Positions 18,501-27,199 of a stretch of 43,985 bases of DNA are shown here, piece after piece. Origin of the DNA: Planctomycetota bacterium. Lineage in GTDB: Bacteria; Planctomycetota; UBA8742; UBA2392. Both the position numbers and the translations under genes were made by a program. The stretch spans positions 1 to 43,985 of the forward strand of contig JADZFR010000021.1 in assembly GCA_020849795.1 (NCBI GenBank), written 5' to 3'. The notes under the pieces were generated by a model, which did not search any database, was not told the origin of the DNA, and saw only the letters and a list, made by a program, of their open reading frames with translations. Each line of letters begins with the position of its first letter. The stretch's first letter is position 1.

Positions 18501-19895
18501 ATGAACCTTGATTTCGATGCCGCAATCTTCAAACGCCGCCGCGAGGCGCTGATCAAACGCATGCTGCCCGGCGTCGCGATCTTCCCCGCCGCACCCGAGT
18601 ACCTGCGCAACGGCGACGTGCACCACGATTACCGCCAGCACAGTGACTTCTACTACCTCACCGGATTTGAAGAGGCGGGCGCACTGGCCCTGATCATCAA
18701 AGAACACGGCGAACACAGCTTTGTCCTGTTCGTGCCCAAGCGCGACAAGATGATGGAGATCTGGAACGGACGCCGCGCAGGCCCAGAAGGCGCCGTCAAG
18801 AAGTACGGCGCCGACGCCGCCTTCACGCTTGAAGAAATCGAAAGCAAGGTGCCCGAATACCTGCGCAACGTGCAGCGAATGTACGTGCACCTGGGCGACG
18901 AAACCCACTTTGATGAGCGCGTAACCGGCTGGCTGAACCGCGTGCGCGCCATGAAACGCCAGGGCTTCAACGCGCCCACCGAGCTGCACGACCCCAGCGA
19001 AATCGTGCACGAAATGCGGCTGCACAAATCCAAGGACGACCTGCGCTATCTGCGCCGCGCCTGTGAAATCACCGCAGAAGGCCACAACGCCGGCATGCGC
19101 GCCACGCGCCCCGGCATGTTCGAGTACGAAGTGCAAGCCGAAATCGAACACGTCTTCCGCAAGCAGGGCTCGCGCCGCAACGGCTATGGCAGCATCGTGG
19201 CCGGCGGCGATAACGCCAACATCCTGCATTACCACGAAAACAACATGCAGCTCAACGACGGCGACCTGCTGCTCGTGGATGCCGGCACCGAGTTCGGCAT
19301 GTACACAGCCGACATCACCCGCACCTGGCCCGTGAACGGCAAGTTCAGCGAGGCCCAGGCCGAGGTCTACAACTGGGTGCTCAAGGCCCAGCTTGCGGCG
19401 ATTGACGCCTGCCGCCCCGGCAAGACCTTCCGCGACCCGCACAACATTGCCGTCGAGGTGCTGACCGAGGGCATGGTGGCGATGGGGCTGCTGACCGGCG
19501 ACCCCGCCGCGATCATTGCCACGCAGGCCCAGTGGGACGAAGACATCAAAAACAAGGTGAAGAACCCCGCCAGTGACGAGGCGCCCCGCACCTACCGCGA
19601 GTTCTACATGCACAACACCGGCCACTGGCTTGGCATGGATGTGCATGACGTCGGCCGCTACAAGGACGGCGACGCGTGGCTGCCGCTGAAGCCCGGCTGC
19701 GTGCTGACCGTTGAACCCGGCCTTTACATCGCCAAGGATCGCGACGACGTGCCCGAGAAGTACCGCGGCATTGGCGTGCGCATCGAAGACGACGTGCTGG
19801 TCACCGAGGGCGACCCGGACGTGCTGACGCGCGACGCCGTCAAGACCGTAGAAGACATCGAGACGCTGATGGCCGAAGCCATGGCAAAAGCGTAG
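18501..19895 (+). CDS. pepP: Xaa-Pro aminopeptidase (M24B)
   Basis: A 464-aa cytoplasmic dinuclear metallopeptidase removing N-terminal residues that precede proline. GGAGG lies 6 nt before the ATG at 18501. The N-terminal creatinase-like domain has the aminopeptidase P signature DYRQHSDFYYLTGFEE. The pita-bread catalytic domain keeps the metal ligands: two Asp in LLVDAGTEFGMYTADITRTWPVNG, His in HNTGHWLGMDVHDVG, Glu in LTVEPGLYI and Glu in GVRIEDDVLVTEGD. The catalytic His of ILHYHENN is present. Length and order match E. coli PepP. It has its own likely promoter because a terminator stands just upstream. The following HAD gene is 84 bp away, across a heptamer-repeat spacer. Confidence 0.94.
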   Translation: MNLDFDAAIFKRRREALIKRMLPGVAIFPAAPEYLRNGDVHHDYRQHSDFYYLTGFEEAGALALIIKEHGEHSFVLFVPKRDKMMEIWNGRRAGPEGAVKKYGADAAFTLEEIESKVPEYLRNVQRMYVHLGDETHFDERVTGWLNRVRAMKRQGFNAPTELHDPSEIVHEMRLHKSKDDLRYLRRACEITAEGHNAGMRATRPGMFEYEVQAEIEHVFRKQGSRRNGYGSIVAGGDNANILHYHENNMQLNDGDLLLVDAGTEFGMYTADITRTWPVNGKFSEAQAEVYNWVLKAQLAAIDACRPGKTFRDPHNIAVEVLTEGMVAMGLLTGDPAAIIATQAQWDEDIKNKVKNPASDEAPRTYREFYMHNTGHWLGMDVHDVGRYKDGDAWLPLKPGCVLTVEPGLYIAKDRDDVPEKYRGIGVRIEDDVLVTEGDPDVLTRDAVKTVEDIETLMAEAMAKA

Positions 19896-19903
19896 CACTT
19901 CGG

Positions 19904-19978
19904 AGTTTTCAGTTTTCAGTCGCCACTTGTCAGGACTGCAGTGCCAATCGCTGATAGCTGGCGGCTGACAGCTCAACG
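19904..19978. repeat. Intergenic 7-nt tandem repeats
   Basis: The short gap between the aminopeptidase and HAD genes is built of heptamers in two blocks. The first is AGTTTTC at 19904-19910 and 19911-19917, then AGTCGCC. The second is CTGATAG, CTGGCGG, CTGACAG, CTCAACG at 19951-19978. This matches the 7-nt periodicity of the 8897-9035 element, though the word differs. Such short tandem heptamers are known as STRR-type repeats in cyanobacteria; here only the periodicity is seen. Confidence 0.5.
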
Positions 19979-19979
19979 C

Positions 19980-20633
19980 ATGTTCAAAGCCATTCTCTGG
20001 GACATGGACGGCACACTGGTCGACACCGAACGTGTCGTGTGGGCCGTCATGCAGCGCGCGTTTGCGCAAGCCGCGCACATTGACCTGCCCGAGACGCTGT
20101 TCGAGTCGCTGCTGGGCCAGAGCGAGCAGGACTTCTACCGGCACATGGCGCAGCGCTACGAACTGCAGGACGCGCAGCTCACGTTGATTCGTGAGACCTT
20201 CGACGCCGCCTACATCCCGCAGCTGGCCGGCGTGGCGCCGCTGCCCGGTGCTGTCGAGAAGGTCCGCGAGTTTGCCGGGTATGCCCCGCAAGCGCTGGTC
20301 ACCGGCAGCAACAGCGCGCAGGCCGCGGCTGTGCTGCAAGCGCTGGCCTTGGCCGACTGTTTTCAGTTTACCCTGGCGTGCGATCAGTACGACCGCGGCA
20401 AACCCGACCCGCAGCCATATCTGCTGGCTGCAAAGCGGCTGGGAGTTGACCCGTCAAGTTGCCTGGTGATTGAGGACAGCCCCAGCGGAGTGACGGCGGC
20501 CAAGGCGGCGGGCATGAAGGTTGTGGGCGTACACGAAGGCAACAAGGGCAAGTACCGCATCAACCACGCCGACCTCGAGCTGGCAACCCTGCTTGAGCTG
20601 GATTGGTCGGTGCTTCCATCACAGGTTTCCTAG
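19980..20633 (+). CDS. HAD-superfamily phosphatase, beta-PGM/Gph-like
   Basis: A 217-aa cytoplasmic hydrolase. Motif I is WDMDGTLVDTE with nucleophile D8 and acid D10; motif II is LVTGSNS; motif III is the Lys in RGKPDPQPY; motif IV is VIEDSPSGVTAAKAAGM. The alpha-helical cap between motifs I and II (about 20-90) is of the C1 type found in beta-phosphoglucomutase, phosphoglycolate phosphatase and riboflavin-pathway phosphatases. The substrate cannot be told from sequence. The ATG at 19980 puts the nucleophile at the usual distance from the start; the longer frame begins within the heptamer repeats. Confidence 0.9.
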   Translation: MFKAILWDMDGTLVDTERVVWAVMQRAFAQAAHIDLPETLFESLLGQSEQDFYRHMAQRYELQDAQLTLIRETFDAAYIPQLAGVAPLPGAVEKVREFAGYAPQALVTGSNSAQAAAVLQALALADCFQFTLACDQYDRGKPDPQPYLLAAKRLGVDPSSCLVIEDSPSGVTAAKAAGMKVVGVHEGNKGKYRINHADLELATLLELDWSVLPSQVS

Positions 20634-20652
20634 TCCGTGACCCAGTGCCGGA

Positions 20653-20682
20653 AAACGCAAAGGCGCGCCCGAAGGCGCGCCT
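20653..20682 (-). terminator. Terminator for serpin gene (minus strand)
   Basis: A 9-bp GC stem, AGGCGCGCC (20661-20669) and GGCGCGCCT (20674-20682), with loop CGAA. On the minus strand it is followed by TTTGCGTTTT, and it lies 18 bp beyond the serpin stop. On the plus strand no T-run follows, although the hairpin also lies 28 bp after the HAD gene and may slow transcription from that side. Confidence 0.75.
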
Positions 20683-20699
20683 GTTCAGCGTCCTGAAAC

Positions 20700-21953
20700 C
20701 TACTTGCTGTCCGGCTTGTACACGGTGCCCACAAACATGACTGAGCCCGTCTTCTCGTCGGTAATGGCCAGCAGGAACGGCTTGTCGCAAGTCACCGTGA
20801 AGTTGCGGGGCGCGGCGCCGCGTTCCATCACGACCGCTGTGGCGGCTGCGGCTTCGGTGCCTTCTTCGTCCAGCTCAATCACTGCCTCATGGATCACCCG
20901 CGAAATGAACAACTTGCCGCGGCCTGCGGGCTGGTCCTCAAAGCCGCTGAAGTCGGCTTTGGTGCTGTCGAACGCGTTCTTCATGCCCATGGCCGGCAGG
21001 TCATCCTGCAGCTCTTTCTTGAACTTCATCGCAAAGCGCGGCAGCGCAATTGTGCCCGGGCGGTGGTACGCCGCCTTGCGCAAAGCCGCGAACTTGTCGC
21101 TGGTCATGCCCGTAACCACGTCGTCGAGCGTCTTGCCCGCCTTGGGCACGATCAGCCACATGTGAACCTTGGGCTGAGTACCGGGCACTTCCGGGTCGCC
21201 GGCAGGGCCGTATGGCAATGCAACGACCTGGACATCATCGTTGTCGGTGTAGCGCCATTCGCCTTTCTTGGCTGACTGCATCATCATCACGGGCTGCTTG
21301 CTGCCGTCGGCGAGGGTGAAGTCGGCTTTGGCCGTCTTTTCTTTGTCAAACTTCACGGTCCAGTCGCCCTTGAAGTAGATGGCATTGACCAGCACGCATA
21401 CGGTGGAGGCGTCAAGGTCTTCAATCAGCTTGGGAATCTTCTTTTCGGTGGCGTCGCTGACCCATGTGTTGATGCGGTCTTTGGTGCCGCTGTCGGCGAA
21501 GCTGACAGCGCTGATTTCGGCGTCGAACTCGCCCTCAACGGTGTCGGCGAAACTGCGGTTCAGGTTCAGCTTGGCGGGGTCGGCCCAGATCGAGTTGCCG
21601 ATTCTCAGTTTTACGTCGTCGCGCCCGGACAGCGCGTCAAGCAGCGCGCGGTTGGCATCACCGACGGCGAGCTTGTCGACGTGCATGGTCTGGTTCATCT
21701 CGGCCAGCGTGTCGCCCTTGGCGCCGCGCGACGTCATCTGCAACGCCATGCCGATACTGGTCGGTGAAATGAAGGTGTTCTCGCCGTCCTTGTGCAGCCG
21801 CTTCAGCAGCTCAAACCCGAACTGGTTGTTGGCATTCGAAAGCTCGAACGCCACGGCCGGAACCGGTTTTTCAGCGCGGGCAGGCAGTGTGGCAAAGCAA
21901 GCCGCAGTCATGGCCGCGACAGCGGCTGGTGCAAGCAGTTTCGCAATACGCAT
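20700..21953 (-). CDS. Secreted serpin (inhibitor family I4)
   Basis: A 417-aa serpin with an N-terminal signal peptide (MRIAKLLAPAAVAAMTAACFATLPARA, split here only by length: basic start, hydrophobic core, ARA cleavage site). Family blocks are NTFISPTSIGMALQMTSRGAKGDT (helix B region), VNAIYFKGDW and the C-terminal CDKPFLLAITDEKTGSVMFVG. The reactive-loop hinge EEGTEAAAATAVV has Gly, Thr and a run of small residues, as in inhibitory serpins. The scissile bond probably lies within or near MERG; P1 is not certain (Arg or Gly). A Cys-Ala motif in the signal (AAC) could be mistaken for a lipobox. ATG 21953 has GGAG 6 nt upstream. It likely protects the envelope against serine or cysteine proteases. 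Confidence 0.92.
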   Translation of the reverse strand: MRIAKLLAPAAVAAMTAACFATLPARAEKPVPAVAFELSNANNQFGFELLKRLHKDGENTFISPTSIGMALQMTSRGAKGDTLAEMNQTMHVDKLAVGDANRALLDALSGRDDVKLRIGNSIWADPAKLNLNRSFADTVEGEFDAEISAVSFADSGTKDRINTWVSDATEKKIPKLIEDLDASTVCVLVNAIYFKGDWTVKFDKEKTAKADFTLADGSKQPVMMMQSAKKGEWRYTDNDDVQVVALPYGPAGDPEVPGTQPKVHMWLIVPKAGKTLDDVVTGMTSDKFAALRKAAYHRPGTIALPRFAMKFKKELQDDLPAMGMKNAFDSTKADFSGFEDQPAGRGKLFISRVIHEAVIELDEEGTEAAAATAVVMERGAAPRNFTVTCDKPFLLAITDEKTGSVMFVGTVYKPDSK

Positions 21954-22027
21954 CGTCATCTCCAAAAGTAGGGTGCCGACATGAGACGCAAGCGCCGCAA
22001 GCAGGTTCCGGAAAAACAGGTAACGGC

Positions 22028-23320
22028 TCACGCGTGTGCAAATGGCGCTACGGCACACGCCTCGCAAGCGTTGCGCATTGCATCGGCCTTGCGGCTCAGT
22101 TCGCCGGTATCGCCCATTTCGCGCAGGCTGTCCGCACCCTGCAACCAGAGTTCGCGGGCGCGGGCGCCATCACCCTTTCGCAAAATGAACAGGGCGTAGT
22201 CGCAACGGTGAACAGCCAGCGACCACCTGGCGCCAACCTGGGCGTGCGTGGCAAGCGCCTTCTGATACGCCTTCTCGGCAAGTTCCGGGCGCCCGGTGGC
22301 TGCATACAAGCCGGCCAGATTGCCCAGCGCAAAGCCGGCTGAGCGTTGGTTGCCATACTCGTTGTGAAGCGTGATGGCCTGAGTGTAAATTTCTTCAGCG
22401 CTGGCGTAGTCGCCGCGTGTGTCGAGCAGGTTGGCGAGATTCCCGAGCACAATTCCTTCAACACGCCGGTTGCCGATCTCGCGTTGAAGCGCCAGGGCCT
22501 CGCGGTAGACGCTTTCGGCTTCGGTGAGTTCTCCGCGTTGCGCAAGCGAGGGTCCCAGATTGGCAAGTGCCACGCCCTGCCCGCGACGGTCACCAACCTC
22601 GCGCGCGACGACAAGCGCCTGCCTGTACATCTCGACTGCCTTGTCTTCGAGCCCCGTCTTGGATGCCACGTTTGCCAGGTAGGTCAGCGTGCGCGACTCG
22701 TCCGAACGAAGACCCATTCCGCGCTGGAGTTCCAAGGCCCGTTCCAGCATCGCCCGTGACTCTTCAAGCTGCCCTGTGTCCTGCAGCAAGAGACCCAGCG
22801 AACCCATGACCCTGGCCCGCTCATGCTCCAGCCCGGCGGCCTCGGCGTCAGTCAGCGCACCCTCAAGAATTTCGCGCGCAGGGCCGGACCGGCCGATCGT
22901 GTGCAACAACCACCCCGCAGATCGTGCGGCAAGTCCGCGCACAGCCGGTGGTGCAGCGTGATGGGCGGCCAGTTTCTGATAGTACTCAATGGATAGCAGA
23001 GGATTGGCGCGGAACTCGGCGTAGGCCGCAGCGCGCCACAAGTAGAGTGCCTCGGATTTTGCGAGCGCCTGGTCCGCAATGGACCCGCCCGATTGCGCTG
23101 CCTTGGCATGGAATGCGAGTTCGTCCGCGTAGGGGTCGGTTGCGTGTCGCGCCAGCGGCTTATCCGGGTCATGCCATGCAGGCGCGCCGCCCAACACACT
23201 CTCGAGCAGCTGCAAAGCTAACTCGTGCAGCGCCGCGCGGGCGCTGGGCGTCTGCAACTCGTAGGCGGCGTCACGGATCAGGCCGTGGCGAAACAGGTAC
23301 GCGAGCTCAGCGTCCATCAT
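22028..23320 (-). CDS. TPR protein with truncated STAND-like N-terminus (copy 1)
   Basis: A 430-aa cytoplasmic protein. Residues 7-20, AYLFRHGLIRDAAY, match the winged-helix end of AAA/STAND ATPases found in TPR-containing kinases and cyclases (typically FRHALIRDAAY), but no ATPase domain precedes it: the protein begins at that motif. From about residue 150 onward there are at least six TPR units of 40 residues, TPR_12-like (ARVMGSLGLLLQDTGQLEESRAMLERALEL; GVALANLGPSLAQRGELTEAESVYREALAL; GIVLGNLANLLDTRGDYASAEEIYTQAI). It lies 27 bp after the aconitase-like gene and before the serpin gene on the same strand. It is a paralogue of the protein at 25471-26805. A partner-binding scaffold is likely; no catalysis is seen. 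Confidence 0.88.
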   Translation of the reverse strand: MMDAELAYLFRHGLIRDAAYELQTPSARAALHELALQLLESVLGGAPAWHDPDKPLARHATDPYADELAFHAKAAQSGGSIADQALAKSEALYLWRAAAYAEFRANPLLSIEYYQKLAAHHAAPPAVRGLAARSAGWLLHTIGRSGPAREILEGALTDAEAAGLEHERARVMGSLGLLLQDTGQLEESRAMLERALELQRGMGLRSDESRTLTYLANVASKTGLEDKAVEMYRQALVVAREVGDRRGQGVALANLGPSLAQRGELTEAESVYREALALQREIGNRRVEGIVLGNLANLLDTRGDYASAEEIYTQAITLHNEYGNQRSAGFALGNLAGLYAATGRPELAEKAYQKALATHAQVGARWSLAVHRCDYALFILRKGDGARARELWLQGADSLREMGDTGELSRKADAMRNACEACAVAPFAHA

Positions 23321-23347
23321 TCGGGGCGGGCTCCAAGCCGAGGGGCG

Positions 23348-25315
23348 CTATGACGCTGCCTTGAACATTCCCTCTTTGTAGGCGGTGATCTTGCCCGTGA
23401 ACGCGCTGGCGGCCACGGTCAGGGGGCTGGCCAGGTACAGCTTGCCGGGGCCGGATCGTCCGGGGAAGTTGCGGTTGATCGCGCTGACCGTCACCTGCTC
23501 TTTGGTTTCGCTTACGCCGGGGCCGCAACCGATGCACGCGCCGCAGCCGGGGTTAATGACCTCAATGCCGGCCTTGGCGAACAGTTCGGGGTAGCCCTTG
23601 GCTTGCGCGTACTTCATTACGTCTTCGCTGCCGTACTGGATGTACATCTTTGCGATCACTGTGCGGCCCGCCGCCACGGCCTCTTTCACTACCCGCGCGT
23701 AGTAATCAAAGTCGTCAACCTTGCCCGCGGTACATGAGCCCGCGTAGGCGATGTCGATTTTCACGTCGCCCAGTTTCTCGATCAGCTTGCCGTAGGTCGG
23801 GTCGCCCGGCTCGGCCACCATGGGCTTGATCGCGTTCAAGTCAATCGTGTGCACGCCGCCGTCATAGTGCGCGTCCTTGTCCGGCGCGACCGCTTTGGCC
23901 TTGAGGGCGGCCAGTTGCTTGCCACTCAACTTGCGCTGCTCTTTCAGCCACTGCCACAGTTTGTCGTCGGCTTCGCAGATTCCGGTGCGTGCGCTGCATT
24001 CGGTGGCCATGTTGGTCAGCGTCGCGCGCTCATCCATCGACATGCTGGCAAGTCCGGGACCGCCAAACTCCATCACTCGATTGAGCGTCTGCTCTCGCTT
24101 GGCGTAGGTATCCAGGATATGCAGCATCACGTCTTTGGCGGTCACGCCCGGCTGCATTTCGCCGGTAAGGTTGAAGCGGATGGATTCAGGAACCTGAACG
24201 AATGTGAAGCCGCTGTAAATCAGACCTGCGTACTCCGTGGCGCCGACACCCCATGCTAAGGCGTTGTTGCCGCCGCCCATGCAGGTGTGGCTGTCGGTGG
24301 CCTGCACAAAGTCGCCGGGGTCTACAAAGTGTTCGCGCGCGACCTGGTGGCAAATGCCGGGGCTGATGCCGTTGCGGGCCGAGTAATCGCGCACGCCGGT
24401 GTGCTTCTGGAACACGTTCTGCATTTCCACAAGCTTGCGTATCTTGTCGCTGAATTTGGCGAACCGCGCCACGCCATGCGCGTACAGCAAGTGGTCTTCA
24501 AACACCGCGAACTTCTCGGCGTTCTGTACCGCGTAATCACCACCGTACTCAGACTCCAGAAAGTAGTGTACCTGCGCGGTCGTGAACTCGTGGCTGTAGC
24601 CGGCGTCGACGCGCGCCATCACGGGGTCGCCGGGTTTGACCCAGGGTTCGCCCTGGCCTTCGACCAGGTGCCTGGCAATCAGCTTTTCGGCCATGGTCAT
24701 CGGACGCTTGCCGTTGGCCAGTTTGGGCAAATCCAGCTTGCCGTCCGCCAGCAGCTTGCTGAACGGGAACAGGCCGCCGCTTTCGAGAACCAGCCGCGTA
24801 ACCGGGTCATACTGTTTCGTGAAGTCGGCAAGCGGCAACTCTTTGCCGGCTTGCAATTGCTTCAACTGTGCATGGCTGCCCATCAACTGGCCAAGGTTGA
24901 TGTTGTTGGCGGCGTGGATGGGTGCAAAGCTGGCGGCGATCACAAGCCATACGCCGCCCCACTTCTCGGCCTGTGGCGCGGTTTCGCGCGAGCTGCCGGT
25001 GCCCTTGCGCAGGCCGCTGACAATGACTTCGAAGTTGCCGTTGATCAGCGCATCCTGCTTGAACACGCGTTCGCCGTCTTTGTCGAACAAGCCGGCATAG
25101 GCGTTGCGGGCAAGGTCCTCGGGCCGGTAATCGAAGCACACCCAGGCAGGCGTCATGGTGTCGGTGTTGATGTCGTCGAGCAGGTCTTCGACGCGCAGGT
25201 CTGCCATGCGCAGATTCAGGCCCTCGTAGAGCTGCTTCTTGATCAGCTCGAGGTCCTTGGTCAGGAACAGGACGCGCTTGCCCGGCGTCAGCTTAACGGT
25301 CTTTGGCAACGGCAT
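23348..25315 (-). CDS. Swivel-first aconitase/isopropylmalate isomerase family enzyme
   Basis: A 655-aa [4Fe-4S] hydro-lyase that isomerises a 2- or 3-hydroxy tricarboxylate. The domain order is unusual. The swivel domain comes first: DDINTDTMTPAW (47-58) and RKGTGSSRETAP (103-114) are LeuD-type motifs. The catalytic domains follow: TDSHTCMGGG (340-349), GSCTAGK (526-532) with cluster Cys528, and GCGACIG (590-596) with Cys591 and Cys594, then NRNFPGR. AcnA and mitochondrial aconitase have the swivel last; AcnB has it near the front but behind an N-terminal HEAT-like domain, which is absent here. Aconitase, isopropylmalate isomerase or homoaconitase remain possible. GAGA lies 8 nt before ATG 25315; the frame to 25378 is an extension. 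Confidence 0.82.
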   Translation of the reverse strand: MPLPKTVKLTPGKRVLFLTKDLELIKKQLYEGLNLRMADLRVEDLLDDINTDTMTPAWVCFDYRPEDLARNAYAGLFDKDGERVFKQDALINGNFEVIVSGLRKGTGSSRETAPQAEKWGGVWLVIAASFAPIHAANNINLGQLMGSHAQLKQLQAGKELPLADFTKQYDPVTRLVLESGGLFPFSKLLADGKLDLPKLANGKRPMTMAEKLIARHLVEGQGEPWVKPGDPVMARVDAGYSHEFTTAQVHYFLESEYGGDYAVQNAEKFAVFEDHLLYAHGVARFAKFSDKIRKLVEMQNVFQKHTGVRDYSARNGISPGICHQVAREHFVDPGDFVQATDSHTCMGGGNNALAWGVGATEYAGLIYSGFTFVQVPESIRFNLTGEMQPGVTAKDVMLHILDTYAKREQTLNRVMEFGGPGLASMSMDERATLTNMATECSARTGICEADDKLWQWLKEQRKLSGKQLAALKAKAVAPDKDAHYDGGVHTIDLNAIKPMVAEPGDPTYGKLIEKLGDVKIDIAYAGSCTAGKVDDFDYYARVVKEAVAAGRTVIAKMYIQYGSEDVMKYAQAKGYPELFAKAGIEVINPGCGACIGCGPGVSETKEQVTVSAINRNFPGRSGPGKLYLASPLTVAASAFTGKITAYKEGMFKAAS

Positions 25316-25407
25316 GTTTGATCTCGCAACGGGCCGGGCGGTGGGCCGGTATGCCCCCTGCCGTCGGCATGCAACCAACAGGCACGGCCTGCGCCGTGCC
25401 CGCCATC

Positions 25408-25436
25408 TTTATACCAAACGCCCGGGCCGGATTCAG
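25408..25436 (-). promoter_or_regulatory. Possible promoter of the aconitase-like gene
   Basis: On the minus strand TATAAA (25413-25408) is a near-consensus -10 in a very GC-rich spacer. A weak -35 (CTGAAT, 25436-25431) stands 17 bp upstream. It lies about 90 bp before the enzyme's start, in the gap after the TPR gene. The GGCACGGC/GCCGTGCC hairpin at 25381-25400 would be in the 5' leader or could end the upstream transcript. Confidence 0.25.
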
Positions 25437-25470
25437 GCATTTCAGCCCGTTTCCGGCAATGCGACGCCAA

Positions 25471-26805
25471 TCACCGGCCCAGTTGCCGACGTACCTCGGA
25501 AAGGCGTGCCCGCACCGGCTCGGCCCGGCCGGTCTCGGCCAGGCGCTCCTGCAGGCGCGCAGCCTCTGCCAGCTCGCGTTCTGCCTCGGCCAGGCGGCCC
25601 TGTGCATGACGAATCCAGCCCCGCAATGCGTGCGCACGGGCGATGCCGGAAAGGTTGTCCTGTTCGCGGCTGTGGCGCATCGCCTCTGCAGCATAGGGCA
25701 GGGCTTCTTCAAAGCGGCCGGCGTTACACAGCGCTTCGGCCAAGCTGCCGAAGGCGTCAATCAGGTGCCAGACTGCGCCCTGCTCGCGCCGGGCGCGCAG
25801 GACTTCATGGTACACCGCAATCGCGGCCGTGTGATCGCCGCGGCGCGAGTGAATTGCCGCCAGCAGCGCGTGCATCGAAGCCTGGTCGGGCACCCTGGCG
25901 GCGCGCGTGAACTCGCCCAGAAGCGCCCGGGCTTCAGTTTCGGCCTCTTCCAGCCGGCCCAGTTCCAGCAGGCAGGTGGCGACGCCCGTGCGCGTATCGC
26001 GGGCCTTGCTGACGTTGCCCGTCTTCAGGCTCAGGCGTATGGATTCACGGTAGCTTGCCAGGGCCTCGGTGTGACGGCCCATGCTTGCCTCAAGCCCGCC
26101 ACGGGTATCCAGCAACAGTGCGCGCTCGGTGTCGTTGGCGTGCGACAATGGCATGGCGCGGTCGATCCAGTGCTGCGATTCCGAGTAGCGCCCCCGCGAC
26201 ATGGTGTGCAGCGCAAAGGCCCGCAGTGTAGAGGCAAGCTCTCCGGCATCGCCAAGTTCTTCAAGGATCGCCAGGGACTCGCGCAGGTGCGCGTCGGCCA
26301 GATCGGATTTGCCGACCGTGGCTTCCACGGCCATGAGTGCCCTGAGCGAACGCGCCTCCTGCACACGGTCATTGGCTTGCCGGGCAAGTTCGTTCATGCG
26401 CTGGGCAATGGCCTCGGCACGGTCAAGCCGTCCCATGCCCATCAGCGTCGAGCCCGCTTTCGCCAGGCAGTCCATGCGGGCCTTTACGGTGGGCTGGGGC
26501 AAGTCTGCCAGGCGCAACATGTGTTCGACAAACTCCGGAGTTGCGTCACGCTGAGCGGCGTAGGTTGCAGCACGCTCGCGGAATGCTTTCTCGGCGGCCT
26601 GTAACTCGGCCACGCTTTCTGTGACGGCGCCGTCTTGCGCGCACATGGCATGGTCGGCCAGCTCGCCCGCGAATGCGTCGGCATCGCCGATGGCGCCGAT
26701 TGCCAGCCGGTGCAGCTCGCTGCGTTCTGAGGGCAGATGTAACGCGTAGGCAGCATCGCGAACGACCGCGTGGCGAAACAGGTAAGCTTGTTCGGCCGTG
26801 GTCAT
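25471..26805 (-). CDS. TPR protein with truncated STAND-like N-terminus (copy 2)
   Basis: A 444-aa cytoplasmic protein, paralogous to the one at 22028-23320. It too begins abruptly with AYLFRHAVVRDAAY (7-20), the end-of-STAND winged-helix motif, with no P-loop upstream. Then come helical repeats: about eight TPR-like units between residues 110 and 430 (ARMDCLAKAGSTLMGMGRLDRAEAIAQRMN; ASTLRAFALHTMSRGRYSESQHWIDRAMPL; MHALLAAIHSRRGDHTAAIAVYHEVLRARR; HALRGWIRHAQGRLAEAERELAEAARLQ). It is preceded 12 bp upstream by the STAS gene and is likely in one operon with it, which links the scaffold to an anti-anti-sigma-type partner. Confidence 0.88.
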   Translation of the reverse strand: MTTAEQAYLFRHAVVRDAAYALHLPSERSELHRLAIGAIGDADAFAGELADHAMCAQDGAVTESVAELQAAEKAFRERAATYAAQRDATPEFVEHMLRLADLPQPTVKARMDCLAKAGSTLMGMGRLDRAEAIAQRMNELARQANDRVQEARSLRALMAVEATVGKSDLADAHLRESLAILEELGDAGELASTLRAFALHTMSRGRYSESQHWIDRAMPLSHANDTERALLLDTRGGLEASMGRHTEALASYRESIRLSLKTGNVSKARDTRTGVATCLLELGRLEEAETEARALLGEFTRAARVPDQASMHALLAAIHSRRGDHTAAIAVYHEVLRARREQGAVWHLIDAFGSLAEALCNAGRFEEALPYAAEAMRHSREQDNLSGIARAHALRGWIRHAQGRLAEAERELAEAARLQERLAETGRAEPVRARLSEVRRQLGR

Positions 26806-26817
26806 CAGGCGCGCATA

Positions 26818-27198
26818 CTAACGGCCATCTACGAGCCCGGCGATTGCCAGTGCGTCTTCCGGCGTTTCGGCAAAGGAAAAGTAATGCTCAATCGCCAGCA
26901 ACTTGAAAATCGTGCGTTGGCGCGTGCTGAGTCGCATCAGAATCGCCCCGCCGCCGGCCTGTCGCAGCAGGTCAGCCACCTGCACCAGCGCGCCGTGGCC
27001 GCAGTCCACAAAACTGTCAATGGCCGCTGCATCGAAGACGATCCAGCGCGCGCCGTCGCCCACCAACTGCCGTACCCGCGTGCTCCATGCGTCCAGTGGC
27101 GGGCCGCCGTCGAGTGATCCCTCGGTCACGACCAACCAGCACCCATCCAACTCCAGGGGCTCGCATCGCGTGATCGTGCACTCGCGCCATTGGGCCAT
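26818..27198 (-). CDS. STAS-domain protein without phospho-Ser
   Basis: A 126-aa protein of the SpoIIAA/RsbV (anti-anti-sigma) fold: GARWIVFDAAAIDSFVDCGHGALVQVADLLRQAGG, split by strands and the conserved turn, then LMRLSTRQRTIFKLLAIEHYF and ETPEDAL. In regulated STAS proteins a Ser in the DSSG loop is phosphorylated by the anti-sigma kinase. The aligned residue here is Cys66 (VDCGHG), so that switch is missing. It starts directly after the stop of the LeuC-like gene (stop and ATG 1 bp apart) and ends 12 bp before the TPR gene. No anti-sigma kinase is present in the window. Confidence 0.8.
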   Translation of the reverse strand: MAQWRECTITRCEPLELDGCWLVVTEGSLDGGPPLDAWSTRVRQLVGDGARWIVFDAAAIDSFVDCGHGALVQVADLLRQAGGGAILMRLSTRQRTIFKLLAIEHYFSFAETPEDALAIAGLVDGR

Positions 27199-27199
27199 G

